Source: Rhizobiaceae bacterium
GTDB taxonomy: Bacteria > Pseudomonadota > Alphaproteobacteria > Rhizobiales > Rhizobiaceae
Assembly (NCBI GenBank): GCA_016742175.1
Contig: JACVCH010000008.1
Coordinates: forward strand, 1 to 64,000
Direction of reading: 5' to 3'
Length of the DNA: 64,000 bases
Shown: in pieces, positions 45,859 through 57,900 of the stretch
Position numbering within the stretch: the first letter of the stretch is position 1
Layout of the letters: every line of letters starts with the position of its first letter
Notes under the pieces: generated by a model
Databases searched by the model: none
What the model was told of the DNA's origin: nothing
What the model saw: only the letters and a program-made list of their open reading frames with translations
Translations under genes and position numbers: made by a program

Positions 45859-47303
45859 GCCTCATATGGACCACACAGGACCTCGTTGCCGCCATGGCGG
45901 GCCGTCCCGTCGGCGCGATGCCCGAGGGCATCACGGGAATTTCGATCGACAGCCGGACGCTCCAGCCCGGCGACGCCTTCTTCGCCATCAAGGGCGACCA
46001 GTTCGACGGGCATGACTTCGCCACCGCCGCCATCAAGGCCGGCGCCGGCCTGCTCGTCGTCTCGGAAGGCAAGCTGCCTGCACTCGGGCGCCTGCACGGG
46101 CCGATGATCGTCGTGCCCGACGTGCTCGAGGCCCTGTCGAAGACGGGCGCTGCGGCGCGCGCGCGCACCAAGGCGCGGATCATCGCCGTCACCGGCTCGG
46201 CCGGCAAGACCAGCACCAAGGAAGCTCTGCGCAAGGCGCTGTCGGCGGTCGGCAACGTCCACGCCTCCGACAAGTCGTTCAACAATCACTGGGGCGTGCC
46301 GCTGACGCTCGCGCGGATGCCGGCCGAAACCGACTATGCCGTGTTCGAGATCGGCATGAACCATCCGGGCGAGATCCGCCCGCTGGTCAAGCTGGTGCGC
46401 CCGCACATCGCGATAATCACCATGATCGCGGCGGCTCATCTCGGCTTCTTCCGTGACCTGGAGGAGATCGCGACCGCCAAGGCCGAGATCTTCGAAGGCG
46501 TCGAGCCCGGCGGCCATGCGCTCATCAACCGCGACGACGCGCGCTTCAAGCAGCTCGAAAAAGCCGCCCGCGAGGCGAACATCGAGAATGTCTGGGGCTT
46601 CGGCGAGCATTCGCGCGCGACCTTCAAGCTGGTCAAGACCAAGCTTCTGCCGGAGGGCTCCACCTTCACTGCGCAGATGGCCGGCGAGGAACTCGTCGCC
46701 AAGATCGGCGCGCCCGGCCGCCACATGGTGCAGAACGCCGTCGCCGTCCTCGCCGCCTCCTACCTCGCCGGCGCCGACATGGCGAAGGTGTCCCATGCGC
46801 TCGCCGATCTGTCAGCGGAGGAGGGGCGCGGCGCGCGCCATCGCCTCAGCCACGGCCGGGGCGAGTTTCTTCTGATCGACGAGAGCTACAACGCCAATCC
46901 GGCCTCCGTGCGTGCCGCAATGGAAGTGCTTCAGGCCGCGCCGGTCAGCGGCCATGGTCGGCGCATCGCGGTCCTCGGCGATATGCTGGAGCTCGGCGAC
47001 CATTCGCGCGAGCTGCATGCCGGTCTCGCCGAGACGATCGATGCGCAGGCGACGAGCGTCGTGCTCCTGGCCGGCCCCGAGATGAAGGCGCTGGCCGAGG
47101 CGCTGCCGGACAGTTTGCGCGTCGAGCATCGCGACAGCGTCGCCGACCTGCAGCCGGTGCTGATGGGTCTCGTGCGCGCCGGCGACGTGGTCATGGTCAA
47201 GTCGTCGAAGAGCATCGGCTCCTCAAGGCTCGTGACAGCCTTGCGCGATAGTTTCCCCGCTGCCGAGACGCGCGCTCACGAAGACATTCACCAGGACGCC
47301 TAG
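45855..47303 (+). CDS. murF: UDP-MurNAc-tripeptide-D-Ala-D-Ala ligase MurF
   Basis: MurF attaches D-Ala-D-Ala to make the pentapeptide. In 482 residues: N-terminal '[20 protein letters not shown]', ATP loop '[20 protein letters not shown]', '[13 protein letters not shown]' and C-terminal '[20 protein letters not shown]'. Its start overlaps murE, and mraY follows after 25 bases. Confidence 0.96.
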   Translation: MSLIWTTQDLVAAMAGRPVGAMPEGITGISIDSRTLQPGDAFFAIKGDQFDGHDFATAAIKAGAGLLVVSEGKLPALGRLHGPMIVVPDVLEALSKTGAAARARTKARIIAVTGSAGKTSTKEALRKALSAVGNVHASDKSFNNHWGVPLTLARMPAETDYAVFEIGMNHPGEIRPLVKLVRPHIAIITMIAAAHLGFFRDLEEIATAKAEIFEGVEPGGHALINRDDARFKQLEKAAREANIENVWGFGEHSRATFKLVKTKLLPEGSTFTAQMAGEELVAKIGAPGRHMVQNAVAVLAASYLAGADMAKVSHALADLSAEEGRGARHRLSHGRGEFLLIDESYNANPASVRAAMEVLQAAPVSGHGRRIAVLGDMLELGDHSRELHAGLAETIDAQATSVVLLAGPEMKALAEALPDSLRVEHRDSVADLQPVLMGLVRAGDVVMVKSSKSIGSSRLVTALRDSFPAAETRAHEDIHQDA

Positions 47304-47328
47304 GCGTCACGCGGAGACAAGACCAAAA

Positions 47329-48411
47329 ATGCTCATGCTTCTCGTAGCGCTGGCGGACCAGGTCTCGGCCTTCAACGTCTTTCGCTACATCACCTTCCGC
47401 ACCGGTGGCGCGCTGATCACCTCGGCGCTGATCGTCTTTATCTTCGGGCCGATGATCATCGATTCGCTGCGCATCCGTCAGGGCCGCGGCCAGCCGATCC
47501 GCGCCGACGGGCCGCAGACCCATTTCAAGAAGGCCGGCACGCCGACCATGGGCGGGCTGATGATGCTGACCGGCATCGTCGGCGCCTCGCTCCTGTGGGG
47601 CAACCTGACCAGCATCTATGTGTGGACGGTGCTCCTCGTCACGCTCGGCTTCGGCGCCATCGGCTTTTACGACGACTACCTCAAGGTCACCAAGCAGTCG
47701 CATATGGGCTTTTCGGGCAAGGCGCGTCTTGCCGTCGAGTTCCTCATCGCCGGCACTGCCACCTTCGTCATCATGAATGCCGGCGAGGCGCCGTTTTCGT
47801 CCTCGCTGACCTTCCCGTTCGTGAAGGATCTGCTGCTCAATCTCGGGTGGTTCTTCGTGCCTTTCGCCGCCTTCGTCATCGTCGGCGCGGGCAATGCGGT
47901 GAATTTGACCGACGGGCTCGACGGCCTCGCCATCGTGCCGGTGATGGTCGCGGCCGGCGCCTTCGGCGTCATCGCATACCTGTCGGGCAACGCCGTCTTC
48001 GCCGATTACCTGCAGATCCATTTCGTCGTCGGCACCGGCGAATTGTCCGTCATCCTCGGCGCGGTGATCGGGGCCGGGCTCGGCTTCCTCTGGTTCAATG
48101 CCCCGCCCGCCGCCATCTTCATGGGCGACACCGGCTCGCTCGCGCTCGGCGGCCTCATCGGCACCGTCGCCGTCGCCACCAAGCACGAGATCGTGCTCGC
48201 CATCATCGGCGGCCTCTTCGTCATGGAGGCGCTGTCGGTCATCATCCAGGTGGGCTGGTTCAAGCTCACCGGCAAGCGCGTCTTCCTGATGGCGCCGATC
48301 CACCACCATTTCGAAAAGCTCGGCTGGACGGAGAGCCAGGTCGTGATCCGGTTCTGGATCATCGCCGTCATCCTCGCCCTCGTCGGCCTTTCCTCGCTGA
48401 AGCTGCGGTGA
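47329..48411 (+). CDS. mraY: Phospho-MurNAc-pentapeptide transferase MraY
   Basis: MraY transfers phospho-MurNAc-pentapeptide to undecaprenyl phosphate, forming lipid I. The 360-residue protein has ten transmembrane helices. Conserved loops: '[11 protein letters not shown]', the Asp pair in 'FYDDYLKV', '[15 protein letters not shown]' and '[19 protein letters not shown]'. murD starts 4 bases after its stop. Confidence 0.96.
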   Translation: MLMLLVALADQVSAFNVFRYITFRTGGALITSALIVFIFGPMIIDSLRIRQGRGQPIRADGPQTHFKKAGTPTMGGLMMLTGIVGASLLWGNLTSIYVWTVLLVTLGFGAIGFYDDYLKVTKQSHMGFSGKARLAVEFLIAGTATFVIMNAGEAPFSSSLTFPFVKDLLLNLGWFFVPFAAFVIVGAGNAVNLTDGLDGLAIVPVMVAAGAFGVIAYLSGNAVFADYLQIHFVVGTGELSVILGAVIGAGLGFLWFNAPPAAIFMGDTGSLALGGLIGTVAVATKHEIVLAIIGGLFVMEALSVIIQVGWFKLTGKRVFLMAPIHHHFEKLGWTESQVVIRFWIIAVILALVGLSSLKLR

Positions 48412-48415
48412 CCTG

Positions 48416-49819
48416 ATGATCGCGGCCGGCTCCTTCGCCAATCGCAAGGTCGCCCTGTTCGGGCTCGGCGGCTCGGGTGTCGCCACCGCGCGCGCGCTGG
48501 TCGAGGGCGGGGCCGACGTCACGGCGTTCGACGACAATCCGCAGAGCGTCGAGGCCGCGCAGGCCGCCGGCGTTCCCGTCGGCGACCTGCGCCAGGCGGA
48601 CTGGAACGGCTTCGCCAGCCTGGTCCTCGCGCCCGGCGTGCCGCTGACGCATCCCAAGCCCCACTGGACGGTCGACCTCGCCCGAGGCAGCGGCGTCGAG
48701 ATCATCGGCGACATCGAACTCTTCGCGCGCGAGCGCCGGCGCACTGCGCCCGACGCGCCGTTCCTCGCCATCACCGGCACCAACGGCAAGTCGACGACGA
48801 CGGCGCTCGTTGCGCACATCCTCGCCCATGCCGGCCGCGACACGCAGATGGGCGGCAATATCGGCAAGGCGGTGATGACGCTCGATCCGATCACGCCTCG
48901 GCGCCACTATGTCGTCGAGTGCTCGTCCTACCAGATCGACCTCGCGCCCTCGCTCGATCCGACCGTCGGCATCCTCCTCAACCTGACGCCGGACCATCTC
49001 GACCGCCACGGCACGATGCAGCATTACGCGGCGATCAAGGAACGGCTCGTCGCCGGCAGCCGGACGGCCATCGTCGGCGTCGACGACGTCCATTGCGAAC
49101 AGATCGCCGCGCGGCTCGAAGCTGCCGGACAGACCGTCATCCGCATTTCCAAGCGGCTCGAACTCGCGGACGGTTACTTCGCCGCCGGCACCGACCTCGT
49201 CCATGCCTCGGGCGGCAGGCGCGAGACGGTCGCCTCGCTCGAGGGGATCGGCACGCTGCGCGGCCAGCACAATGCGCAGAACGCACTCGCCGCCGTCGCG
49301 GCCTGCGTCGCGCTCGGCCTGTCGCGCGCCGAAATCCAGGCCGGCCTGTCGACCTTCCCGGGCCTTGCGCATCGCATGGAGATCATCGGCACCCGCAAGG
49401 GCGTCCTCTTCGTCAACGATTCCAAGGCGACCAATGCCGAAGCCGCGGCGCCCGCGCTGTCGAGCTTTCCGCGCATCTACTGGATCGCTGGCGGCCTGCC
49501 CAAGGAAGGTGGCATCGAGACGCTGCGCGCCTTCTTCCCGCGCATCGCGCGCGCCTATCTGATCGGCGAGGCGGCGCCCGCCTTCGCCGCAACGCTGGGC
49601 GCGGCGGCCCCGTTCGAGATCGCCGGCACGCTCGACGCGGCCGTCGCCCATGCTGCGCGCGACGCTGCCGCCGACGCCTCGGGCGAGCCGGTCGTACTGC
49701 TCTCGCCGGCCTGCGCCAGTTTCGACCAGTTCAAGAATTTCGAGGTTCGTGGCGAGGCCTTTCGCAGCGCGGTCCAGGCGCTCGACGGGCTCGTTTCTTT
49801 CGGAGGGACTTCCCAATGA
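48416..49819 (+). CDS. murD: UDP-MurNAc-alanine D-glutamate ligase MurD
   Basis: MurD adds D-Glu to UDP-MurNAc-L-Ala. In 467 residues: N-terminal '[18 protein letters not shown]', ATP loop '[18 protein letters not shown]', '[15 protein letters not shown]' and C-terminal '[19 protein letters not shown]'. The last few codons overlap the ftsW start (ATGA). Confidence 0.96.
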   Translation: MIAAGSFANRKVALFGLGGSGVATARALVEGGADVTAFDDNPQSVEAAQAAGVPVGDLRQADWNGFASLVLAPGVPLTHPKPHWTVDLARGSGVEIIGDIELFARERRRTAPDAPFLAITGTNGKSTTTALVAHILAHAGRDTQMGGNIGKAVMTLDPITPRRHYVVECSSYQIDLAPSLDPTVGILLNLTPDHLDRHGTMQHYAAIKERLVAGSRTAIVGVDDVHCEQIAARLEAAGQTVIRISKRLELADGYFAAGTDLVHASGGRRETVASLEGIGTLRGQHNAQNALAAVAACVALGLSRAEIQAGLSTFPGLAHRMEIIGTRKGVLFVNDSKATNAEAAAPALSSFPRIYWIAGGLPKEGGIETLRAFFPRIARAYLIGEAAPAFAATLGAAAPFEIAGTLDAAVAHAARDAAADASGEPVVLLSPACASFDQFKNFEVRGEAFRSAVQALDGLVSFGGTSQ

Positions 49820-50985
49820 TCAGTCGCGTCGACCGCAGTCCTGTCGCGCAGTGGTGGTGGACGATCGACCGCTGGTTCCTGGCGGCGTTCATGGCGCTGA
49901 TGCTGCTCGGCGTCGTGCTCTCCTTCGCCGCGAGCCCGGCCGTCGCCGAGCGCATCGGCCTCGATTCGTTCCATTTCGTCACGCGCCAGATCATCTTCAT
50001 GGTCCCGGCGCTCATCGTCATGCTCGCCGTCTCCTTCCTCGACGCGCGGCTCGTACGACGGCTCGCGCTCTTGATGCTCGTCGGCTCGCTCGTGATGATG
50101 GTCGCGGTGCTGTTCGTCGGCGCCGAGATCAAGGGCTCGCGGCGCTGGCTGCACCTCGCCGGCATCTCGATCCAGCCTTCGGAATACATGAAGCCCGCCT
50201 TCGTGGTCATCTGCGCCTGGCTCTTCGCCGAGCGGGCGCGTTCCGAGGCCATTCCCGGCAATCTCTTCGCCATCATGCTCCTCGGCGTGGTGCTGGCGCT
50301 TCTGGTCGCTCAGCCCGATCTCGGCCAGTCGCTGCTCGTCGTCGCGACCTGGGGCGTGATGTTCTTCATGGCCGGGCTGCCGTGGCTTTGGATCGTCGTC
50401 CTCGGCGGCATCGCCGTCGCCTTCGCCTCCGGCGCCTATTTCTCATTCGACCACGTCCAGGGCCGCATCGACCGCTTCCTGACCGGCGAGGGCGACAACT
50501 ACCAGACCGACATGGGCCATGAGGCGATGGTGCGCGGCGGCTGGCTCGGCCAGGGGCCGGGCGAGGGCTCGGTCAAGCGCATCCTGCCCGACAGCCATAC
50601 CGACTTCGTCTTCGCCGTCGCCGCCGAGGAATTCGGCCTGATCCTCTGCCTCATCATCGCCGGCCTCTTCGCCTTCGTCGTCCTGCGCGGCATTTCGCGG
50701 GCCTCGAAGGAGACCGACGATTTCTCCCGCTTTGCCATCAGCGGCCTCGTCGTCCTCTTCGGCTTCCAGTCGATCATCAACATGGGCGTCAACCTCCAGC
50801 TTCTCCCGGCCAAGGGCATGACGCTACCCTTCATCTCCTATGGCGGCTCGTCGCTGGTCGCGATGGCGATCTCGATGGGCATGGTGCTGGCGCTGTCGAG
50901 GAAGAAGCCGCAGCGGCGCAGCGTCCTTTCGGGACGCGGGTTCGGGGCGCAACCCGTGTCCCAACCCCTGGCACCGGCGGAATGA
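49816..50985 (+). CDS. ftsW: Septal peptidoglycan polymerase FtsW (SEDS)
   Basis: FtsW polymerises lipid II at the septum, paired with FtsI. The 389-residue SEDS protein has about ten helices and the motifs '[20 protein letters not shown]', '[18 protein letters not shown]', '[17 protein letters not shown]' and '[12 protein letters not shown]'. It starts inside the murD stop and ends one base before murG. Confidence 0.95.
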   Translation: MISRVDRSPVAQWWWTIDRWFLAAFMALMLLGVVLSFAASPAVAERIGLDSFHFVTRQIIFMVPALIVMLAVSFLDARLVRRLALLMLVGSLVMMVAVLFVGAEIKGSRRWLHLAGISIQPSEYMKPAFVVICAWLFAERARSEAIPGNLFAIMLLGVVLALLVAQPDLGQSLLVVATWGVMFFMAGLPWLWIVVLGGIAVAFASGAYFSFDHVQGRIDRFLTGEGDNYQTDMGHEAMVRGGWLGQGPGEGSVKRILPDSHTDFVFAVAAEEFGLILCLIIAGLFAFVVLRGISRASKETDDFSRFAISGLVVLFGFQSIINMGVNLQLLPAKGMTLPFISYGGSSLVAMAISMGMVLALSRKKPQRRSVLSGRGFGAQPVSQPLAPAE

Positions 50986-50986
50986 C

Positions 50987-52105
50987 ATGAGCAAGGGCCT
51001 GATGCTCCTGTCGGCGGGCGGCACGGGGGGACATCTCTTCCCCGCCGAGGCGCTCGCCCATGAACTCATCGCGCGCGGCTGGCTCGTCCATCTCGCCACC
51101 GACGACCGGGCAGGGCGGTTCGCGGGCGACTTCCCCGCCGCCAAGGTCCATCCCGTCCATTCCGCCACGATCGGCTCGAAGAACCCGATCGCCCTCGCGC
51201 GCACTTTCTGGGCGCTCTGGTCGGGCGTGCGGCAGGCATCCAAGATCATCGAAACGATCCGCCCGAAGGCGGTGATCGGCTTCGGCGGCTATCCGACGCT
51301 GCCGCCGCTCTATGCCGCGACGCGGCGCGGCGTGCCGACCATGATCCACGAGCAGAACGCCGTCATGGGCCGCGCCAACAAGGCGCTTGCGACACGCGCC
51401 AAGGCGATCGCCGGCGGCTTCCTCGAAGCGGGCAAGGACAGCCGCATCGTCGTCACCGGCAACCCCGTCCGGCCCTCGGTCATCGAGGCGTCCGCGACCC
51501 CCTACGAGGCCTCGCGCGGCGGCGATCTCTTCCATCTTCTCGTCTTCGGCGGCAGCCAGGGCGCGCAGTTCTTCTCCAGCGCCCTGCCCGAGGCGATCCG
51601 CGCGCTGCCGGCCGAACTGCGTTCGCGGCTCAAGGTCACCCAGCAGGCGCGCGCCGACGACGAGGGAGCGGTCAAGGCGGCCTATGCCGAGCTCGGCATC
51701 GAGGCCGAGGTCTCGCCCTTCTTCAAGGACATGGCCAAGCGCATCGCCTCGGCGCATCTCGTCATCTCGCGCTCGGGCGCGTCGACGGTTTCGGAACTGG
51801 CGGTCATCGGCCGGCCGTCGATCCTCGTTCCCTATCCGCACGCACTCGATCACGACCAGGCCGCGAATGCCGCCGCGCTCGCCGCTGCCGGCGGCGCGCT
51901 GGTCGAGCCGCAGTCGGGGCTGTCGCCCGAACGCATCGCCGAACTCGTCGAAGGCTTCATGAGCGACCCCGACCGCGCCGCCAAAATGGCGCAGTCGGCG
52001 CGTTCCGTCGGCAAACCCAACGCGGCGACATTGCTTGCCGACCTCGCGGAGGCTATTGCCGCGGGCCAGACAGTCACGCAATTCAGCGAAGGAGGCACCC
52101 CATGA
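50987..52105 (+). CDS. murG: Lipid II-forming N-acetylglucosaminyltransferase MurG
   Basis: MurG adds GlcNAc to lipid I on the inner face of the membrane. In 372 residues: '[20 protein letters not shown]' (first G loop), '[16 protein letters not shown]', '[13 protein letters not shown]', '[13 protein letters not shown]' and '[20 protein letters not shown]'. The frame is open upstream but ATG 50987 starts the conserved sequence. It overlaps murC by 4 bases. Confidence 0.96.
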   Translation: MSKGLMLLSAGGTGGHLFPAEALAHELIARGWLVHLATDDRAGRFAGDFPAAKVHPVHSATIGSKNPIALARTFWALWSGVRQASKIIETIRPKAVIGFGGYPTLPPLYAATRRGVPTMIHEQNAVMGRANKALATRAKAIAGGFLEAGKDSRIVVTGNPVRPSVIEASATPYEASRGGDLFHLLVFGGSQGAQFFSSALPEAIRALPAELRSRLKVTQQARADDEGAVKAAYAELGIEAEVSPFFKDMAKRIASAHLVISRSGASTVSELAVIGRPSILVPYPHALDHDQAANAAALAAAGGALVEPQSGLSPERIAELVEGFMSDPDRAAKMAQSARSVGKPNAATLLADLAEAIAAGQTVTQFSEGGTP

Positions 52106-53514
52106 AAATGCCGCAGACAATCGGCGTGGTGCATTTCATCGGCATCGGCGGCATCGGCATGAGCGGCATCGCCGAGGTGCTGCACAATCTGGGCTACAAG
52201 GTGCAGGGCTCCGACCAGTCGGACAGCGCCAACGTCCAGCGCCTGCGCGAGAAGGGCATCGAGTGCTTCGTCGGCCACCGGGCCGAAAATCTCGGTCAGG
52301 CCGAAGTCGTCGTCGTCTCGACCGCGATCAAGAAGTCCAATCCTGAACTCGCCGCCGCGCGCGAGAAGCTCCTGCCGATCGTGCGCCGGGCCGAGATGCT
52401 GGCCGAGCTGATGCGCTTTCGCCAGGCCGTCGCCATCGGCGGCACGCATGGCAAGACGACGACGACCTCGATGGTCGCGACGCTGCTCGACGCCGGCGGG
52501 CTCGACCCGACCGTCATCAATGGCGGCATCATCAACGCCTACGGCACCAACGCCCGCATGGGCGAAGGCGAGTGGATGGTGGTGGAGGCCGACGAGAGCG
52601 ACGGCACCTTCCTGAAGCTGCCGGCCGAAATCGCGGTCGTCACCAACATCGATCCCGAACATCTCGACCATTACGGCTCGTTCGAGAAGGTGCGCGAGGC
52701 GTTCCGGCAATTCGTCGAGAACGTGCCCTTCTACGGCTTCGGCGTCATGTGCATCGATCACCCGGAAGTGCAGCAGCTCGTCGCCCGCATCGAGGACCGC
52801 CGCGTCATCACCTATGGCGAGAACCCGCAGGCCGACGTGCGCTTTTCCAACCACCGCATGGACGGCGCGTCGTCGGTGTTCGACGTGATGATCCGCAACC
52901 GCAAGCGCGACGCGACGCTGACCATCGAAGGGCTTCGCCTGCCGATGCCCGGCCGCCACAACGTTTCCAACGCCACCGCCGCCATCGCCGTCGCGCACGA
53001 GCTCGGCCTTGGCGCCGATGCGATCCGCAAGGGCCTGTCGGCCTTCGGCGGCGTCAAGCGGCGCTTCACCCTGACGGGCGAGTGGAACGGCGCCTCGGTC
53101 TTCGACGACTACGGCCACCATCCGGTCGAGATCAAGGCCGTGCTGCGCGCGGCGCGCGAGGCCTGCCCGGGCCGCATCGTCGCCATCGCCCAGCCGCACC
53201 GCTTCACGCGCCTGCGCGATCTCTTCGACGATTTCGCCTCCTGCTTCAACGATGCCGACACGGTCTTCATCGCCCCGGTCTACGCGGCCGGCGAGGAGCC
53301 GATCGAGGGCGTGAGCGCTCAGACGCTCGTCGAGCGCATCAAGGCCGGCGGCCACCGCGACGCGCGCCTGCTCGACGGGCCCGAGGGTATCGCGCCGGCC
53401 ATCCAGTCGCTCGTGCAGCCGGGCGACTTCGTCGTCTTCCTCGGCGCCGGTAACATCACGCAGTGGGCCTATGCCCTGCCGAAGGATCTCGGCTCGCTCG
53501 AGGCGGCCGCATGA
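52102..53514 (+). CDS. murC: UDP-MurNAc L-alanine ligase MurC
   Basis: MurC adds the first stem residue, L-Ala. In 470 residues: '[20 protein letters not shown]', ATP loop '[19 protein letters not shown]', '[20 protein letters not shown]' and '[16 protein letters not shown]'. The start overlaps murG and the stop overlaps murB. Confidence 0.96.
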   Translation: MKMPQTIGVVHFIGIGGIGMSGIAEVLHNLGYKVQGSDQSDSANVQRLREKGIECFVGHRAENLGQAEVVVVSTAIKKSNPELAAAREKLLPIVRRAEMLAELMRFRQAVAIGGTHGKTTTTSMVATLLDAGGLDPTVINGGIINAYGTNARMGEGEWMVVEADESDGTFLKLPAEIAVVTNIDPEHLDHYGSFEKVREAFRQFVENVPFYGFGVMCIDHPEVQQLVARIEDRRVITYGENPQADVRFSNHRMDGASSVFDVMIRNRKRDATLTIEGLRLPMPGRHNVSNATAAIAVAHELGLGADAIRKGLSAFGGVKRRFTLTGEWNGASVFDDYGHHPVEIKAVLRAAREACPGRIVAIAQPHRFTRLRDLFDDFASCFNDADTVFIAPVYAAGEEPIEGVSAQTLVERIKAGGHRDARLLDGPEGIAPAIQSLVQPGDFVVFLGAGNITQWAYALPKDLGSLEAAA

Positions 53515-54479
53515 TCGACGGCAATGCGCTTCTCGCGCGGCTCGGCGACCTCTCCGCCATCCGCGGACGCCTGACGCCGAACGCGCCGATGGAGGCCATC
53601 ACCTGGTTTCGCGTCGGCGGACCGGCCGAACTCCTGTTCCAGCCGGCCGACGAGGACGACCTCGCCGCCTTCCTGAAGCTCCTGCCAGCCGACGTGCCCG
53701 TTCTCGTCGTCGGCATCGGCTCCAACCTCCTCGTGCGCGACGGCGGCATTCCCGGCGTCGTGATCCGCCTGTCGGCCAAGGGCTTCGGCCAGGTCGAGGT
53801 GCTGGACGAAACGCGCATCCGCGCCGGCGCCGCCGCGCCCGACAAGCGCGTCGCGGCGAGCGCCCTCGACGCCGGCATCGGCGGCTTCGCCTTCTACCAC
53901 GGCATTCCCGGCGCCATCGGCGGCGCGCTGCGCATGAATGCCGGCGCCAACGGCACCGAGACGCGCGAGCGCGTCGTCGACGTCTATGCGATCGACCGTG
54001 CGGGCAACCGGCATGTCCTCTCCAATGCCGAAATGGGCTACGCCTATCGCCATTCGGATGCTTCGCCGGATTTGATCTTCACCGGCGCGCTGCTCGAAGG
54101 CTACCGCGAGGACGCTGCCGCGATCCAGAAGGCGATGGACGAGGTCCAGCATCACCGCGAGACGGTGCAGCCGATCAAGGAGAAGACCGGCGGGTCGACC
54201 TTCAAGAACCCTGAGGGCACATCGGCCTGGAAGGAGATCGACAAGGCGGGCTGCCGCGGGCTGATGATCGGCGGCGCACAGATGTCGCCGCTCCACTGCA
54301 ATTTCATGATCAACACCGGCAACGCGTCGGCGCATGATCTGGAACTCCTCGGCGAGACCGTCCGCGCGCGCGTCGCGGCGAATTCGGGCGTCGTCCTCGA
54401 ATGGGAAATCAAGCGTCTGGGCGTCGCGAAACCCGGCCACGAAGTCGAGCCTTTCGCCGGTTCCGAACCCGTTTCCTGA
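53511..54479 (+). CDS. murB: UDP-N-acetylenolpyruvoylglucosamine reductase MurB
   Basis: MurB reduces UDP-GlcNAc-enolpyruvate with FAD and NADPH. The 322-residue protein has '[20 protein letters not shown]', '[19 protein letters not shown]', '[18 protein letters not shown]' and the Ser proton donor in '[12 protein letters not shown]'. It is the last gene of the tightly packed run; a 220-base gap to ddl follows, AT-rich at first ('CATAAAAAATAATC'), which may hold a promoter. Confidence 0.95.
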   Translation: MIDGNALLARLGDLSAIRGRLTPNAPMEAITWFRVGGPAELLFQPADEDDLAAFLKLLPADVPVLVVGIGSNLLVRDGGIPGVVIRLSAKGFGQVEVLDETRIRAGAAAPDKRVAASALDAGIGGFAFYHGIPGAIGGALRMNAGANGTETRERVVDVYAIDRAGNRHVLSNAEMGYAYRHSDASPDLIFTGALLEGYREDAAAIQKAMDEVQHHRETVQPIKEKTGGSTFKNPEGTSAWKEIDKAGCRGLMIGGAQMSPLHCNFMINTGNASAHDLELLGETVRARVAANSGVVLEWEIKRLGVAKPGHEVEPFAGSEPVS

Positions 54480-54699
54480 ATGCGCGATCACAACGGTTCA
54501 TAAAAAATAATCTTCCCTGAATCCGAAGCCCTTGCCACCGAATCCGCGATCTGATTCTTTGGTCTTGCGGCGTTATCTGATTTGAGTCGGCCACGCATGA
54601 CGCGTGAGGGGACGGTAGGCAAATTGTGCCTGCCGATTGCGGACTCGTGGGGTTCTGGTCGACGCGATTTCGACCCGATGGAATAGGGGATTTCCGGGT

Positions 54700-55626
54700 A
54701 TGGTACAAAAGCACGTTGCCGTCTTGATGGGGGGATTCTCCTCCGAGCGGCCTGTGTCTCTGGCCTCCGGGAATCCGTGTGCCGATGCGCTGGAGGCGGA
54801 GGGTTACCGCGTCACGCGCGTCGACGTCGACCGCAACGTCGCCTCGGTCCTGGCCGAGCTTCGGCCCGACGTCGCGTTCAATGCGCTGCATGGTCCCTTC
54901 GGCGAGGACGGCACCATCCAGGGCATCCTCGAATATCTCGAAATTCCCTACACCCATTCCGGCGTGCTCGCCTCGGCTCTCGCCATGAACAAGGAGCAGG
55001 CCAAGCGCGTCGCCAAGGCGGCGGGCATTCCGGTGGCCGAATCCCGCGTCATGAACCGCCGCACGATCGGCCGCGATCATCCGATGAAGCCGCCCTACGT
55101 GGTCAAGCCGGTCAATGAGGGGTCGAGCTTCGGCGTCGTCATCGTCCAGGAAGACCAGGCGCACCCGCCGCAAATCATCGGCTCGTCCGAATGGCGCTAC
55201 GGCGACACGGTGATGGTCGAGCGATTCGTCCATGGGCGCGAATTGACCTGCGCCGTCATGGGCGATGTCGCGCTTGGCGTCACCGAGATCATCCCGGTCG
55301 GCCATTCCTTCTACGATTACGATTCGAAATATGTTGCCGGCGGCTCAAAACACGAATGCCCGGCAAATCTTTCACCGAATATTTACCAAAAAATACAGAC
55401 ACTCGCGCTCAAGGCACATCAAGCAATCGGCTGCCGGGGCGTCTCCCGATCTGACTTCCGCTACGACGACCGCCATTCGGAAAATGGCGAGATCATCTGG
55501 CTGGAGGTGAACACGCAGCCAGGCATGACGCCGACGTCTCTTGTGCCCGAACTGGCCGAACATGCCGGTCACAGCTTCGGCGAATTGTTGAGTTGGATGG
55601 TGGAGGACGCATCGTGTCTGCGTTAG
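54700..55626 (+). CDS. ddl: D-alanine-D-alanine ligase Ddl
   Basis: Ddl makes D-Ala-D-Ala for MurF. The 308-residue ATP-grasp protein has '[19 protein letters not shown]', '[20 protein letters not shown]', '[15 protein letters not shown]' and '[20 protein letters not shown]'. ATG 54700 begins the conserved sequence. A block of A-rich, rare-looking codons at about 55343-55430 stands out from the rest of the gene. The stop overlaps ftsQ by 13 bases. Confidence 0.95.
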   Translation: MVQKHVAVLMGGFSSERPVSLASGNPCADALEAEGYRVTRVDVDRNVASVLAELRPDVAFNALHGPFGEDGTIQGILEYLEIPYTHSGVLASALAMNKEQAKRVAKAAGIPVAESRVMNRRTIGRDHPMKPPYVVKPVNEGSSFGVVIVQEDQAHPPQIIGSSEWRYGDTVMVERFVHGRELTCAVMGDVALGVTEIIPVGHSFYDYDSKYVAGGSKHECPANLSPNIYQKIQTLALKAHQAIGCRGVSRSDFRYDDRHSENGEIIWLEVNTQPGMTPTSLVPELAEHAGHSFGELLSWMVEDASCLR

Positions 55627-56522
55627 GAAATCGAGCCGGACGGTCGACTTGGTCGGCGCGTGACGCGTTCGTTTTGCCGCGCCTCCTGCGCCGCCCTGCG
55701 CGCCACCTCCATCGCTGGACCTCCGGCGAGGTCGAGCCGCCGCGCTTCGCCGCCCTGATGGCGAGCGCGCTCCTGGTCGGATCGTCCGTCGTCTACGGAA
55801 CCGTCCTCGGCGGCCACATGCCGGGCGTCGTCCAGTCGATCACCGCGCGCACCGGCTTTGCCATCGAGGACATCGAGATCGTCGGCAACCGCTTCACGTC
55901 TGAGATCGACATCTTCCAGTCGGTCGGGCTCGACGGTTTCACCTCGCTCATCGGCTTCAGCGCCGCCGAGGCGCGCGATCGCATCACCCAGCTTCCCTGG
56001 GTCGAAAGCGTCGACGTCCAGAAGGTCTATCCCGCCACGCTCGCCGTCACCATGGTCGAGCGCGAGCCGTTCGCCGTGTGGCAGAACGGCAACCGGCTCT
56101 GGGTGATCGAGGAAGACGGCCGCGTCATCACGCCGCTCGCGCGCAGCCAGCATGCCGAGCTTCCGGTCATCGTCGGCCGCGGCGCCGAGGAGCATGCCTC
56201 CGACTTCCTCAAGACCATGGCCGCCTATCCCGAGCTCGCCTCGAAGACGCGCGCCTATATCCGCGTCGCCGACCGGCGCTGGGATCTGCGGCTTCGCAAC
56301 GGCACCACGGTCAAGCTGCCGGCAACCGACTACGAGACCGCGCTCGCCGCGGTCATCAGGGCCGATCGCGAGCAGGAGCTCTTTTCGCGCGACGTGACCG
56401 TGGTCGACATGCGCCTTGCCGGCCGCATGGTGCTCCAGCTCACGGAAGCCGCAATGGAACAGCGCGAAGCCATGCTCAAGGAGCGGCTCGGCAAGAAATA
56501 CGTCCCGGAGAAGCGCACATGA
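55614..56522 (+). CDS. ftsQ: Cell division protein FtsQ
   Basis: A 302-residue bitopic divisome protein. After a basic cytoplasmic N-terminus comes the membrane helix around '[20 protein letters not shown]', a POTRA domain ('[19 protein letters not shown]') and the beta domain with '[19 protein letters not shown]'. The start is a GTG at 55614, set by GGAGG 8 bases upstream inside the ddl end. Overlaps ftsA by ATGA. Confidence 0.93.
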   Translation: MSALGNRAGRSTWSARDAFVLPRLLRRPARHLHRWTSGEVEPPRFAALMASALLVGSSVVYGTVLGGHMPGVVQSITARTGFAIEDIEIVGNRFTSEIDIFQSVGLDGFTSLIGFSAAEARDRITQLPWVESVDVQKVYPATLAVTMVEREPFAVWQNGNRLWVIEEDGRVITPLARSQHAELPVIVGRGAEEHASDFLKTMAAYPELASKTRAYIRVADRRWDLRLRNGTTVKLPATDYETALAAVIRADREQELFSRDVTVVDMRLAGRMVLQLTEAAMEQREAMLKERLGKKYVPEKRT

Positions 56523-57829
56523 GCTGGTTGTCCACCGGCAAGCCCACGCAGGCCAAGCGTTCCGGCATCGTCACCGTTCTCGACGTCGGCTCGAGCAAGG
56601 TGTGCTGCATCATCGCCAAGCTGCAGCCGCGCGAGCAGAGCGACATGCTGCCCGGCCGCACGCATCAGGCGCGCGTCCTCGGCATCGGCCACCAGAAGTC
56701 GCTCGGCATCAAGTCCGGCGTCATCGTCGATCTCGACCGCGCCGAGCAGGCGATCCGGCTCGCCGTCGATGCGGCCGAGCGCATGGCGGGCCTGACGGTC
56801 GATTCGCTGATCGTCAACACGTCGTCGGGACGGCTCAAGAGCCGCGTCTTCAACGCCACCGTCAATCTCGGCGGCCACGAGGCCGACGAGAGCGACATCA
56901 CCCGCGTTCTCGCCGCCGGCGCCAAGCAGGTGCAGCGCGCCGAGCGCGAGGTCGTCCATTCGATGCCGATCGGCTTCTCGCTCGATGCCGAGCGCGGCGT
57001 GCGCGATCCGCGCGGCATGGTGGGCGACACGCTCGGCGTCGACATGCACGTTTTGACCGCCGATGCCGCGCCGCTGCGCAATCTCGAGCTTTGCATCAAC
57101 CGCTCGCATTTGTCGGTCGAGCGTTTCGTTGCGACCCCCTTCGCCTCCGGCCTCGCCTCGCTGGTCGAGGACGAGATGGAGATGGGCGCGGCCTGCATCG
57201 ACATGGGCGGCGGCACGACGACGCTCGCCATCTTCTCCGACGGCAAGCTGGTCCATGTCGACGCGATGCCGCTCGGCGGCAATCACGTCACGATGGACCT
57301 TGCCAAAGGGCTGTCCACGCGGCTTTCGCATTCCGAGCGCCTCAAGGTCATGCACGGCTCGGCGCTCACCGTCGGCGGCGACGACCGCGACATCGTCACC
57401 ATCAACCCGATGGGCGAGGACGGCGAGGTGCCGTTGCAGGTGCCGCGCTCCGTCATGAACCGAATCATCCGCGCCCGCGTCGAGGAGACGCTGGAAATCG
57501 TGCGCGACCGCTTGAACAAGTCCGGCTACGGGAACGTGGTCGGCAAGAGGGTCGTGATGACCGGCGGCGCGAGCCAGTTGACCGGCATGACCGAGGCGGC
57601 GCGCCGGGTTCTGGGCCGCAACGTGCGGCTCGGGCGCCCGCTCGGCGTCAGCGGCCTGCCGGAAGCGGCGAAGGGGCCGGCATTTTCAACTTCTGCGGGC
57701 CTTCTGATCTACCCGCAAGTTTCGGAACTGGAAAGTCAGCTAAGACGGGGTGGCGGACTGCGCTGGCAGGCCACCGGGACGGGCGGGCGATTCCAACGAG
57801 TAAGCCAGTGGTTACGGGATAGTTTTTGA
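56519..57829 (+). CDS. ftsA: Cell division protein FtsA
   Basis: FtsA is the actin-like protein that tethers FtsZ to the membrane. In 436 residues: '[19 protein letters not shown]', SHS2 (1C) domain ~100-180, phosphate-2 '[19 protein letters not shown]', adenosine loop '[18 protein letters not shown]' and a C-terminal amphipathic helix ('[13 protein letters not shown]'). The start overlaps ftsQ; ftsZ follows after 71 bases. Confidence 0.96.
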   Translation: MSWLSTGKPTQAKRSGIVTVLDVGSSKVCCIIAKLQPREQSDMLPGRTHQARVLGIGHQKSLGIKSGVIVDLDRAEQAIRLAVDAAERMAGLTVDSLIVNTSSGRLKSRVFNATVNLGGHEADESDITRVLAAGAKQVQRAEREVVHSMPIGFSLDAERGVRDPRGMVGDTLGVDMHVLTADAAPLRNLELCINRSHLSVERFVATPFASGLASLVEDEMEMGAACIDMGGGTTTLAIFSDGKLVHVDAMPLGGNHVTMDLAKGLSTRLSHSERLKVMHGSALTVGGDDRDIVTINPMGEDGEVPLQVPRSVMNRIIRARVEETLEIVRDRLNKSGYGNVVGKRVVMTGGASQLTGMTEAARRVLGRNVRLGRPLGVSGLPEAAKGPAFSTSAGLLIYPQVSELESQLRRGGGLRWQATGTGGRFQRVSQWLRDSF

Positions 57830-57900
57830 GTTTGACGGGGTTTGACCCACGGCGGCCGCAGCGGCGAAGCGGCAGGACAGGCGAAAAAAGGACGACGGAA

